Positions 1 through 7,583 of a stretch of 37,744 nt of DNA are shown piece by piece (position 1 is the stretch's first letter; every line of letters begins with the position of its first letter). The translations under genes and the position numbers were made by a program. The stretch covers positions 1 to 37,744 of the forward strand of contig CACKZF010000007.1 of NCBI GenBank assembly GCA_902604565.1. The letters are read 5' to 3'. Below the pieces are notes generated by a model that saw only the letters and a program-made list of their open reading frames with translations, searched no databases and was not told the origin of the DNA. Origin of the DNA: an uncultured Pelagibacteraceae bacterium. Lineage in GTDB: Bacteria > Pseudomonadota > Alphaproteobacteria > Pelagibacterales > Pelagibacteraceae.

Positions 1-275
1 ATGAAGATAATTGGAAATCTATCAATAAAATGAATCCATCGACATCTGTTCCAATCCGATTATCAGTAGCGTCTAACAATATTGAAAAATCATTAAAATT
101 AGAAAATGCTTTAGGTAATTTAGATTTTGTAAATAGCTTTAAAATTGAAAAGTTTAATAGCAATAAAATTATATATAAAGTTTATTATAGCAGCAGTCCA
201 AAAAGATTTTTAAAAGATATTTTATCTTATGATATTAATGTTGACACTTCTTCAACTAATTGGAAAATAGAATGA
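1..275 (+). CDS. C-terminal part of a protein cut by the window edge, possibly DUF2066 family
   Basis: The reading frame is open from base 3 (continuous with the left edge) to a TGA at 273-275, so about 90 C-terminal residues are visible and the true start lies outside. The first ATG at 30 is probably internal, because the frame upstream of it also reads as ordinary protein. No catalytic motif is seen. The TGA overlaps the ATG of the next gene (ATGA), which suggests translational coupling to the DnaA-like gene. In many proteobacteria the gene before hda encodes a DUF2066 protein, and the charged alternating-strand C-terminus fits that, but the family call rests mainly on position. Confidence 0.5.
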   Translation, partial: EDNWKSINKMNPSTSVPIRLSVASNNIEKSLKLENALGNLDFVNSFKIEKFNSNKIIYKVYYSSSPKRFLKDILSYDINVDTSSTNWKIE

Positions 276-928
276 GCGAATTAAATCAATTACTACTAGA
301 CTTTAATTATAAAACAAATTTTAATGAACATGATTTTTACTTATCGAAAAGTAATTTTAACGCATTTAACCTAATTAATAGATGGCCTAATTGGGATAAA
401 AAAATAGTAAATATTTCAGGTGAAAAATTTTCTGGAAAAAGTCACCTAGCAAATATCTTTAGGATAAAATCTAAAGCAATTTTAATTAAAGGAAATAAGA
501 TTGATAATTCAATTTTTAAAAGTCTTAAATTACATGAAAGTATAATTATTGACGATTTTGAAGAGTGTAAAGAGGAAAAAATACTTTATTCAATTTTTAA
601 TCTGATAGATCAGGACAATAAGTATCTTTTGATAAATTCATTAAATCCAATAAATGAAATTAAATTCAAATTACCTGATTTAGCTTCAAGATCAAAAAAT
701 TGTCTTTATACTAAAATAAAAAATCCAGACGATGAATTACTTTTTGCTATAATTTTAAAGAATTTTTCCGACCGTCAGATTAAAATCGAAAAAAAAATAA
801 TAAATTTTATAATAAGTAGAGTTGACAGATCTTATAGAAAAATTGATGAATTTATATATAAGATTGACGAATACAGTTTAAAAAAAAAAAAACCAATTAA
901 TTTAAAAATAATAAAAGAGATTTTGTAA
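272..928 (+). CDS. hda: DnaA-related AAA+ ATPase Hda/HdaA (replication initiation control)
   Basis: This is a 218-residue DnaA-like ATPase without the DnaA DNA-binding domain. It is inferred to inactivate DnaA-ATP together with the replicative sliding clamp. Visible motifs are QLLLDF near the N-terminus (residues 6-11, a clamp-binding-type motif), the tract DFYLS...NRWPNWDKK, a Walker A (GEKFSGKSHL) and a Walker B (IIIDDFE), then an alpha-helical lid rich in Lys/Ile. I chose ATG 272 over ATG 260 because it makes the classic ATGA overlap with the previous stop and places the clamp motif at the usual distance from the start. aspS follows after one base. The length is typical for Hda (about 220-240 residues). 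Confidence 0.85.
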   Translation: MSELNQLLLDFNYKTNFNEHDFYLSKSNFNAFNLINRWPNWDKKIVNISGEKFSGKSHLANIFRIKSKAILIKGNKIDNSIFKSLKLHESIIIDDFEECKEEKILYSIFNLIDQDNKYLLINSLNPINEIKFKLPDLASRSKNCLYTKIKNPDDELLFAIILKNFSDRQIKIEKKIINFIISRVDRSYRKIDEFIYKIDEYSLKKKKPINLKIIKEIL

Positions 929-929
929 A

Positions 930-2714
930 TTGAATAAATATCGAACTCATAACTGCGGGGAATTAACTAAGCTACAAAAGGAAAAAGTAATTTCCTTATC
1001 TGGCTGGATTAATAAAAAAAGAGACCATGGAAATCTTTTATTTATAGACTTAAGAGATAACTTTGGAATTACACAGTGCGTTATAGAAAAAAGTAATGAA
1101 ATTTTTAAGAAAATTGAAAAACTTTCTTTGGAAACTGTAATTAAAATTACGGGAGTAGTTGTTGAGAGATCAGAAGAAACAATAAATAAAAATATTTCTA
1201 CAGGTGAAATAGAAGTCAAAATTAATAGTGTTGATATTCTAGGTGAAACCAAAGAATTGCCAATGCCAGTTTTTTCAGACCAAGAATATGCTGAGGAAAT
1301 AAGACTCAAGTATAGATTTTTAGATTTAAGAAGAAAAAAAATACATCAAAATATCATCCTAAGATCAAAAGTAATTTCATTTATTAGAGATGAAATGCAA
1401 AAACTAGGCTTCTTAGAATTTCAAACTCCTATATTAACATCCTCTAGCCCTGAAGGTGCAAGAGATTTTCTTGTACCCAGCAGATTAAATCCAGGAAAAT
1501 TTTATGCTTTACCACAAGCACCTCAACAATTTAAGCAACTAATAATGGTCTCTGGGTTTGATAAATATTTTCAAATAGCACCTTGTTTCAGAGACGAAGA
1601 CGCAAGAGCTGATAGAAGTCCTGGTGAATTTTATCAATTAGATGTTGAAATGTCTTTTGTTGAACAAGAAGATATTTTTGGAGTCATTGAAACTTTATTT
1701 TTAAAATTATTTAAAACATTCAGTAATAAAAAAATTCTTCATGAAAAGTTTCCAAGAATTACTTATGAAGAAGCAATGCTTAAATATGGTTCAGATAAAC
1801 CAGATTTAAGAAATCCTTTAGAAATTTCAGATCTAACAATTATTTTTGAAAGAGAAGATGTAAAATTTGATATTTTTAAGAAATTAGTGAAAAATGGATC
1901 TAAAGTTAGGGCATTAGTTACCAAAAATACAAGTAATAAGCCGAGAAGTTTCTTTGATGGTGTGGATAAATGGGCAAAAGACCAGGGTTCCTCAGGTCTA
2001 GCTTATTTTACATTAGAAAAAGGAGATAAAATTAGCGCCAAAGGACCAATAGGAAAATTTTTTTCAGAGAATGCATTATTAGAAATTATGAAACTAACAA
2101 ATGCGAATATAGGAGACACGGTATTTCTTTCCTGCGGAAAAAAAGTTGATGTAGAAAATATATTAAGTATTGCAAGAAATAAAATAGCTGAAGATTTAGA
2201 TTTAATTGATAATGAAATTTTTTCATTTTGTTGGATTGTTGATTATCCAATGTATGAGGTTGATGAAACTACTAAAAAAATAAAATTTAGTCATAATCCA
2301 TTTTCTATGCCTCAAGGCGAAATAAATAAGTTAGATCTATCTGATCCTTTAAATATTAAAGCCTATCAATATGACATTGTTTGTAATGGAATTGAGTTAT
2401 CATCCGGGGCTATAAGAAACCATATTCCTGAGTTAATGTATAAATTATTTGAAATAGCTGGATATTCAAAAAATGACGTTAATAGTAAATTTAGTGGAAT
2501 GATAAATGCCTTGAGTTATGGAGCTCCACCTCACGGAGGTATAGCCCCAGGAATTGATAGGATAATTATGCTTTTAGCAAATGAAAAAAATATTAGAGAG
2601 ATTACTATGTTTCCAATGAATCAGAATGCACAAGATCTAATGATGAGTGCACCATCTGAAGTTTCCGAGGATCAATTAAAAGAGCTCAATTTATCCTTAA
2701 AAAATAAAAGTTAA
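930..2714 (+). CDS. aspS: aspartyl-tRNA synthetase, probably non-discriminating
   Basis: This 594-residue class II synthetase attaches Asp to tRNA. The N-terminal OB-fold anticodon-binding domain starts with YRTHNCG and SGWINKKRDHGN. The catalytic domain shows LRRKKIHQN, the motif 2 loop FRDEDARADRSPGEFYQLDVEMSF (quoted in pieces: FRDEDARADR and GEFYQLDVEMSF) and the motif 3 region GIAPGIDRI. The bacterial GAD insertion lies between. RDHG in the OB fold (His33), instead of the RDLG of E. coli AspRS, is the signature of non-discriminating AspRS, which also charges tRNA-Asn for later amidation by GatCAB. The start is TTG at 930: no better start exists and MNKYRTHNCG aligns with family N-termini. 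It begins one base after the hda stop. Confidence 0.96.
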   Translation: MNKYRTHNCGELTKLQKEKVISLSGWINKKRDHGNLLFIDLRDNFGITQCVIEKSNEIFKKIEKLSLETVIKITGVVVERSEETINKNISTGEIEVKINSVDILGETKELPMPVFSDQEYAEEIRLKYRFLDLRRKKIHQNIILRSKVISFIRDEMQKLGFLEFQTPILTSSSPEGARDFLVPSRLNPGKFYALPQAPQQFKQLIMVSGFDKYFQIAPCFRDEDARADRSPGEFYQLDVEMSFVEQEDIFGVIETLFLKLFKTFSNKKILHEKFPRITYEEAMLKYGSDKPDLRNPLEISDLTIIFEREDVKFDIFKKLVKNGSKVRALVTKNTSNKPRSFFDGVDKWAKDQGSSGLAYFTLEKGDKISAKGPIGKFFSENALLEIMKLTNANIGDTVFLSCGKKVDVENILSIARNKIAEDLDLIDNEIFSFCWIVDYPMYEVDETTKKIKFSHNPFSMPQGEINKLDLSDPLNIKAYQYDIVCNGIELSSGAIRNHIPELMYKLFEIAGYSKNDVNSKFSGMINALSYGAPPHGGIAPGIDRIIMLLANEKNIREITMFPMNQNAQDLMMSAPSEVSEDQLKELNLSLKNKS

Positions 2715-3539
2715 TTATTTTTTTCCTTTAAGATTAATTTTTATATCTGACAAATCTACTAATTTCTTTTTATAATTACTTCTTACAAATCCTTTGCTAG
2801 TAATATCTTTTACAAGTTTTAAGAATTGAGTTTTATCTTCATTAGCTTCATCCGTACCAGTTTCATCTAAAGTTTCAGATCCACCAATAGAAGGCGTATG
2901 TGCTAGATCTTCTCTATTTAGATATGATATTGCTAATTCTCTAAATATATAATCTAGTATTGACGTTGCACTTAAAATTCTATCGTTTCCAAATACCTTT
3001 CCTGATGGTTCAAATTTAGTATCTACAAATGCATTAACAAATTCGTCTAAAGGAACTCCATACTGCAATCCAAGCGAAACAGCTATAGCAAAGTTATTCA
3101 TTGTAGCTTTTACTAACTCGCCTTCTTTGCTTGTATCAATAAATATTTCTCCTATTTTGCCATCTTCGTATTCGCCTGTATGAAGATAAACTTTATGATC
3201 TCCAATCGATGCTTTTTGGATATATCCTTTTCTTCTGTCTGGCATACTGAATCTTCTACCATTATTATCTTTAATATTTTTAGTTAACATTTCTTGGTTT
3301 ATTTGAAGGCTATTTTTTTGCTCAGGCTTAGGAATTTCTTTTTCAACAGCATTTATCCTGTTTTTTTCAATTTTTTCTAAATTTTTGGTTTTTCTATTAT
3401 CCAGTTTTACGTCCAGTATTTCAAATTTACCATCATCTCTTTTCTCTATATTTTGCATATTTTTCTCGTCAATATCATCTAGGTAATGACTTACTTTAAA
3501 ACTGCAGGTGTAATAAGTTTCTACTAAATATTTTGCCAT
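2715..3539 (-). CDS. stand-alone TSCPD-domain protein, related to the C-terminus of B12-dependent ribonucleotide reductase (NrdJ)
   Basis: The 274-residue protein has a central region (about residues 97-213) that closely resembles the C-terminal end of adenosylcobalamin-dependent ribonucleotide reductase: [54 protein letters not shown], then FEPSG..GND and [15 protein letters not shown]. None of the reductase catalytic barrel is present. In front of it sits a distinct N-terminal module (residues 1-54: [15 protein letters not shown] ... [12 protein letters not shown]) and a charged linker. A good ribosome-binding sequence (AAGGAAAT) precedes ATG 3539. It converges with aspS with no gap. Its function as a separate protein is unknown; an accessory or regulatory role in nucleotide reduction is only a guess. 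Confidence 0.8.
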   Translation of the reverse strand: MAKYLVETYYTCSFKVSHYLDDIDEKNMQNIEKRDDGKFEILDVKLDNRKTKNLEKIEKNRINAVEKEIPKPEQKNSLQINQEMLTKNIKDNNGRRFSMPDRRKGYIQKASIGDHKVYLHTGEYEDGKIGEIFIDTSKEGELVKATMNNFAIAVSLGLQYGVPLDEFVNAFVDTKFEPSGKVFGNDRILSATSILDYIFRELAISYLNREDLAHTPSIGGSETLDETGTDEANEDKTQFLKLVKDITSKGFVRSNYKKKLVDLSDIKINLKGKK

Positions 3540-3653
3540 TGAATTTCCTTATTTATTTATAAAATTGAATCTTAAAGATATAATGTATATAGAAATTTAA
3601 AATTTTAGTCTAATTTAATTTTTACAATTTTAAATTGAAAAAAATAAATATTT

Positions 3654-4013
3654 ATGTTGACATTATTTAAACAAATTTTTACCTGGTGGAATCAACAGAC
3701 GTTTGGAACTAGATTGCAAATATTTTTTTCAGGAAAATTAATTGGTGAAGATAAAAATGGTAATAAATATTATGAGAGCAAATCTGGAAGAAGATGGGTA
3801 ATTTATAATGGAGAAGTTGAGGCATCAAAAATACCTAATGAATGGTATTCATGGATGCACTATATAAATAATAAAATAGAAAATAATCATGATTTAAAAA
3901 AATATAACTGGCAAAAAGAACATTTACCTAACCAAACAGGTACAGATAACTTATATCATCCAAAAAAATATAATAATGCTGTTAAAAAAAAATATAAAAG
4001 CTGGAAAAGCTAA
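3654..4013 (+). CDS. NADH:ubiquinone oxidoreductase accessory subunit NDUFA12 family
   Basis: This 119-residue protein matches the NDUFA12/B17.2 family of complex I accessory subunits, found in mitochondria and Alphaproteobacteria. The recognisable core is TFGTRL near residue 17, GKLIGEDKNGNKYYE, GRRWVIYNGEVEASKIPNEW and then WMHYI, followed by the Pro-rich tail HLPNQTGTDNLYHP. It is expected at the membrane-peripheral arm on the cytoplasmic side. The ATG at 3654 gives a normal family N-terminus. The stop lies inside the next gene, which starts at 3976 in another frame, so the two overlap by 38 bp and are probably co-transcribed. No other complex I gene is nearby. Confidence 0.93.
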   Translation: MLTLFKQIFTWWNQQTFGTRLQIFFSGKLIGEDKNGNKYYESKSGRRWVIYNGEVEASKIPNEWYSWMHYINNKIENNHDLKKYNWQKEHLPNQTGTDNLYHPKKYNNAVKKKYKSWKS

Positions 4014-4380
4014 TTTTTTATTAGTTATTTTTTTTTCTTTTCTTTTTAATAGTAATATACTAGCTGACACACTAACAAAAAGTGAGACAACTGCCGAGTT
4101 AAGTGTTCTCGATAAAGTAAGTTCAAAAAATGTTAATATTAAAATTAAAGTTGGAGAAGAAGTTTTTTTTCAAAACCTTAATATAAAAGTTCTAAAATGT
4201 TATAATTCAAAATTTGATGATGACCCAGAAGTTACTGCGTATATACAGGTAAAAGATACTACTATGAATAATAATGATAAAGTATTTGTTTTTAATGATT
4301 GGACTTTTGCATCAAGTCCATCAATTAGACCATTTGACCATCCAGTTTATGATGTATGGCTTAAAAAATGTTATAGTTAG
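3976..4380 (+). CDS. DUF2155 domain protein, secreted
   Basis: This 134-residue protein has a positively charged start followed by a hydrophobic stretch (NFLLVIFFSFLFNSNILA) that reads as a signal peptide with cleavage near residues 28-30. The mature part fits DUF2155: LSVLDKVSSKNVNIKIKVGE, a VLKCY cysteine, and FNDWTFASSPSIRPFDHPVY followed by DVWLKKC at the end. The two cysteines (in VLKCY and LKKC) could pair in the periplasm. In Alphaproteobacteria DUF2155 often sits beside the NDUFA12-type gene, as here, where the coding regions overlap by 38 bp. The role is unknown. Its stop shares bases with the convergent accC stop (4-bp overlap). Confidence 0.88.
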   Translation: MLLKKNIKAGKANFLLVIFFSFLFNSNILADTLTKSETTAELSVLDKVSSKNVNIKIKVGEEVFFQNLNIKVLKCYNSKFDDDPEVTAYIQVKDTTMNNNDKVFVFNDWTFASSPSIRPFDHPVYDVWLKKCYS

Positions 4381-5715
4381 ATAATTTTTTCCTGATCCAA
4401 CCAGCTAACATTGAAATTAGAGGTTATAAATTTTTTATTATTTAGCAATGCCTTATGTAGTTCAATTGTAGTTATTATTCCATCAATTACAAACTCATCA
4501 AGAGACCTTAACATTCTTTGAATTGCTTCTTCTCTGTTTCTTCCGTGAGTTATCACTTTACAAACCATGCTATCGTAATATGGTGTAATTTTATATCCTT
4601 GGTATATTGATCCATCAACTCTTGTTCTAAAACCTGAGGGCTGATGACACATACCAATCTGACCTGGAGAAGGTTGAAAATTATTGCTAGGATCTTCAGC
4701 GTTTATTCTACACTCGATTGCATGACCTCTTGGATTTATATCGCTTTGTTTTAAAGCCGTATCCCCTGAGAAAGCTATCCATATTTGCTCCTTTATTATA
4801 TCAATTCCTGTTACCATTTCGGTTACAGGATGTTCAACTTGAACCCTAGTATTCATCTCCAAAAAGTAAAATTTTCCATCTTCATATATAAATTCAACTG
4901 TTCCGGCTCCTTCATATCCAATTTGACTAACCATACTTACAGTTTTCTCAAATAGATCTTTTCTAATAGTGTCATTTAAAATTGGACTAGGAGTTTCTTC
5001 TATAAGTTTTTGATGTCTTCGTTGAACTGAACAATCTCTCTCATGCAAATGTACAGTTCTATTTTTACCTGATAAAACTTGAACCTCTATATGCCTAGGA
5101 TTTTGAAAAAATTTTTCTATGTAAACTTCATCGTTTCCAAAAAAATTTTTTTGCTTCTTGCTTGGCTGTTAAAAAAAGATTTTCAAATTCTTCTAACTTA
5201 TTAACAATTTTCATTCCTTTTCCGCCTCCTCCTCCAGAAGCTTTTATTAGAACAGGAAATCCTATTTTTTCACATATTTTTTTTGCTTCATTAATATCTT
5301 TAATACCACCTTCTGATCCTTCTATTAATGGAAGTCCATATTTTTTAGCAACTTTTTTAGCTTGAATTTTATCTCCCATCATTTTTATAAGATTAGAAGA
5401 AGGACCAATAAACTTTATATCATTTTCCTCTAATATTTTTGCGAATTCAAAATTTTCCGATAAAAAACCATATCCTGGATGCACTGCTTCAGCACCTGTA
5501 AGTTCAATAGCTGACATTATAGCTGGAATATTTAAATAACTAAAAGTTGGTTGGTGAGGGCCCACACAAATACTTTCGTCAGCTAACCTCACGTGCATAC
5601 TATCTCTATCTACATCTGAATGAATAGCTACAGTTGATATTCCCCATTCTTTGCAGGCTCTAATTATACGTACAGCTATTTCACCTCTATTAGCTATGAG
5701 TATTTTTTTAAACAT
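4377..5715 (-). CDS. accC: biotin carboxylase (acetyl-CoA carboxylase subunit), reading frame broken by one extra base
   Basis: AccC carboxylates the biotin on AccB, the first step of fatty-acid synthesis. The N-terminal part (5715 to about 5146) has MFKKILIANRGEIAVRI, HPGYGFLSEN and the Gly-rich ATP-grasp loop KASGGGGGKGM. The C-terminal part has HERDCSVQRRHQKLIEETPS, EGAGTVEFIYE and the catalytic FLEMNTRVQVEHPVTE. The frame shifts within an A7T7 run (5139-5152). As read, the first frame ends in FFWKR-stop at 5128. Removing one T gives an unbroken KKFFGNDEVYIEKFF...NPRHIEVQV and a 445-residue protein, the normal AccC length. Everything else is intact, so this is either an assembly/sequencing error or a slippage-tolerated frameshift, not a decayed gene. 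It is the last gene of aroQ-accB-accC, 4 bp after accB. Confidence 0.93.
5139..5152 (-). other. homopolymer A7T7 frameshift site in accC
   Basis: Read on the minus strand, the tract is GC-A7-T7-GG. Translation in the upstream frame gives Ala-Lys-Lys-Phe-Phe-Trp-Lys-Arg-stop. With six T it gives Ala-Lys-Lys-Phe-Phe-Gly-Asn-Asp-Glu, which matches the AccC family. One base must therefore be lost at the DNA, RNA or reading level to make full-length protein. Confidence 0.9.
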
Positions 5716-5719
5716 TAAT

Positions 5720-6142
5720 TTAATCTATGGTTGCAATAGTCTGACCAAACTCAACAGGTTGTCCGTCTTCAACACTAATTTCTTTTACAATACCATCTAG
5801 TGGGCTTGGCACATGATTCATAGTTTTCATTGCTTCAACAATCATAACAGTATCGCCCTTTTTAATTTTTTGACCTATCTCAATAAATTTTTTACCACCA
5901 GGTTCTGGAGCAAGATATGCAGTGCCTATTATAGGTGAAGTAATTTTTTTAAAGTTATCAATTGAAACTTCTTCTTTTACAATCTTTCTATCAATAGCAG
6001 GTGCTATTGCTTCTGTATTTTTTGATATTCTAGATTTGGAGACTTTTACTTTAACATCTTTTTCAGTGTACTCAATTTCTGTAAGATTAAATTCCTCTAA
6101 ATAATCATTTAGCTCTTTAATAATATTTTTATTAATTTTCAT
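5720..6142 (-). CDS. accB: biotin carboxyl carrier protein of acetyl-CoA carboxylase
   Basis: This 140-residue carrier delivers biotin-bound CO2 from AccC to the carboxyltransferase. The C-terminal biotinyl domain is complete: SPIIGTAYLAPEPGGKKFIE, GDTVMIVEAMKTMNHV with the biotinylated Lys106 in AMKTM, then PLDGIVKEISVEDGQPVEFGQ. The N-terminal third (residues 1-35) is helical and charged, as usual for AccB, and the Ala/Pro linker is short (AIAPAI). Its start overlaps the end of aroQ by 11 bp and accC begins 4 bp downstream, so the three genes form one operon. Confidence 0.96.
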   Translation of the reverse strand: MKINKNIIKELNDYLEEFNLTEIEYTEKDVKVKVSKSRISKNTEAIAPAIDRKIVKEEVSIDNFKKITSPIIGTAYLAPEPGGKKFIEIGQKIKKGDTVMIVEAMKTMNHVPSPLDGIVKEISVEDGQPVEFGQTIATID

Positions 6143-6575
6143 TTTTTAAGATTTCATGCATAGAATTTATGGCTAAAATATAGCCATTTATACCCAATCC
6201 ACATATTATGCCAGTAACAACTGCGCTTATAAGAGACTTATGTCTGAAATCCTCTCTTTTATAAATATTAGATATATGAAGTTCTATGATAGGTTTTTTG
6301 AAAATACTCAAAGCATCTCTTATAGCAACTGATGTGTGACTATATCCTGCTGCATTTATTATTATTCCATCATATGTTTTACGGGCATCTTGAATGATAT
6401 CTACGATGTCTCCTTCAATATTTGATTGTATAATTTCTAAATCAATTTTTAAATCTTTTGCCCTATTTAGACAAATTTCTTTAAGATATTTATAATCCTT
6501 GCTACCATATTGAGTTTGTTCTCTTTCACCTAATAGATTAAGATTAGGACCATTAATTATTATTAATTTACTCAT
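6132..6575 (-). CDS. aroQ: type II 3-dehydroquinate dehydratase
   Basis: This 147-residue enzyme dehydrates 3-dehydroquinate to 3-dehydroshikimate in the shikimate pathway and usually forms dodecamers. Family motifs in order are INGPNLNLLGERE, the catalytic tyrosine in TQYG (Tyr23), IIQSNIEGDIVD, IINAAGYSHTSVAIRDAL, and ELHISNIYKREDFRHKS with the catalytic histidine. The last part (GIICGLGINGYILA) also matches. It leads the aroQ-accB-accC operon, an arrangement common in Alphaproteobacteria and other bacteria. Only 16 bp separate its ATG from that of the divergent thiS, so one or both promoters must lie inside a coding region. Confidence 0.97.
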   Translation of the reverse strand: MSKLIIINGPNLNLLGEREQTQYGSKDYKYLKEICLNRAKDLKIDLEIIQSNIEGDIVDIIQDARKTYDGIIINAAGYSHTSVAIRDALSIFKKPIIELHISNIYKREDFRHKSLISAVVTGIICGLGINGYILAINSMHEILKNEN

Positions 6576-6591
6576 TAAAACTTTATATTAT

Positions 6592-6810
6592 ATGAATAAA
6601 AAAAATAAAATAAAAATAGTAGTCAATGGTAGACTTTTAACTGTAAATACAAAATTTTCTTTAAAAAATCTTATCGAAAAGTTAAAAACACCGATTAATA
6701 AAGTAGCAATAGAATTAAATGAAGAAATAGTTGATAAAAAAAAATTAAATAAAATTTATTTAAAAAATAAAGATAAAATAGAAATTGTACATTTTATAGG
6801 TGGGGGTTAA
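6592..6810 (+). CDS. thiS: ThiS sulfur-carrier protein (thiamine thiazole synthesis)
   Basis: This 72-residue ubiquitin-fold protein ends in Gly-Gly-Gly. In the ThiS family the C-terminal Gly-Gly is adenylated and turned into a thiocarboxylate that supplies sulfur for the thiazole ring. KIVVNGRLLTV and IVHFIGGG are typical family ends. The N-terminus carries about seven extra Lys/Asn residues before KIVVNG, so a later start cannot be excluded, although no other ATG is present there. The stop overlaps the thiG start (TAATG), which couples the two partners. Confidence 0.92.
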   Translation: MNKKNKIKIVVNGRLLTVNTKFSLKNLIEKLKTPINKVAIELNEEIVDKKKLNKIYLKNKDKIEIVHFIGGG

Positions 6811-7583
6811 TGAAAGTTGATAATTTAAAAATTGCAAGTAAGAAATTTAAATCAAGACTAATTGTTGGTACTGGAAAATATAAAAATATGAAAGAGTGTG
6901 CGGATGCAATTAAAATTTCGGGTGCTGAAATTGTTACCGTTGCAGTAAGAAGAGTAAATATATCAGATAGATCTAAGCCTTTGCTAATGGATTATATTGA
7001 TCCAAAAAAAATAATGTATTTACCAAATACAGCAGGTTGCTTTACTTCAAAGGATGCCCTAAGAACATTGAGACTTGCTAGAGAAATAGGAGGATGGAAA
7101 ATAGTAAAATTAGAAGTTTTGGGAGATAAAAAAAATTTATTTCCAGATATGATTGAAACTTTAAAATCTACAGAAGTTTTAACAAAAGAAGGGTTTAAGG
7201 TAATGGTTTATTGTAATGATGATCCACTTATGTGTAAGAGATTAGAAAATTCTGGAGCCTCAGCTATTATGCCACTAGCAGCTCCAATCGGTTCAGGCCT
7301 AGGAATTCAAAACAAAACAAATATAAAAATATTAAGACATCAAACAAAAGTTCCATTGATAATTGATGCTGGAATAGGAAAAGCCTCTGACGCCGTTGAG
7401 GCTATGGAAATGGGATGTGATGCTGTATTAATTAATACGGCAATAGCAAAAGCCAGAAATCCTTTTCAAATGGCCGAGTCTATGAAATTAGCAGTGATAT
7501 CTGGAAGAAAATCATTCCTATCAGGAAGCATAACACCTAGTCTTCAAGGATCACCCTCATCTCCAAAAAAAGGACTAATTTAA
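6810..7583 (+). CDS. thiG: thiazole synthase ThiG
   Basis: This 257-residue (beta/alpha)8 enzyme condenses DXP, dehydroglycine and ThiS thiocarboxylate into the thiazole phosphate of thiamine. Recognisable segments are KFKSRLIVGTGKYK, GAEIVTVAVRRVNI, LPNTAGCFTSKDALR, WKIVKLEVLGDKK with the Schiff-base lysine, IMPLAAPIGSGLGIQNK and DAGIGKASDAVEAMEMGCDA. It overlaps thiS by one base (TAATG). No thiC, thiD, thiE or thiO gene and no TPP riboswitch lies next to the pair. Its 3' end overlaps the convergent RNase gene by 9 bp. Confidence 0.97.
   Translation: MKVDNLKIASKKFKSRLIVGTGKYKNMKECADAIKISGAEIVTVAVRRVNISDRSKPLLMDYIDPKKIMYLPNTAGCFTSKDALRTLRLAREIGGWKIVKLEVLGDKKNLFPDMIETLKSTEVLTKEGFKVMVYCNDDPLMCKRLENSGASAIMPLAAPIGSGLGIQNKTNIKILRHQTKVPLIIDAGIGKASDAVEAMEMGCDAVLINTAIAKARNPFQMAESMKLAVISGRKSFLSGSITPSLQGSPSSPKKGLI

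Noticed and set aside
5101-5130. A possible second frameshift in accC just after the A7T7 run
   Set aside because: Recounting the T run on the minus strand gives six T and a continuous IEKFFQNPRHIEVQV, so only one frameshift is needed.
5162-5365. Open frame on the plus strand inside accC, Pro/Phe-rich
   Set aside because: It is antisense to the conserved ATP-grasp loop of accC; its runs of Pro mirror the Gly-rich codons and it has no family features.
6576-6600. A TPP riboswitch before thiS
   Set aside because: Only 16 bp separate thiS from the divergent aroQ, too little for a riboswitch, and no THI-box sequence was seen.
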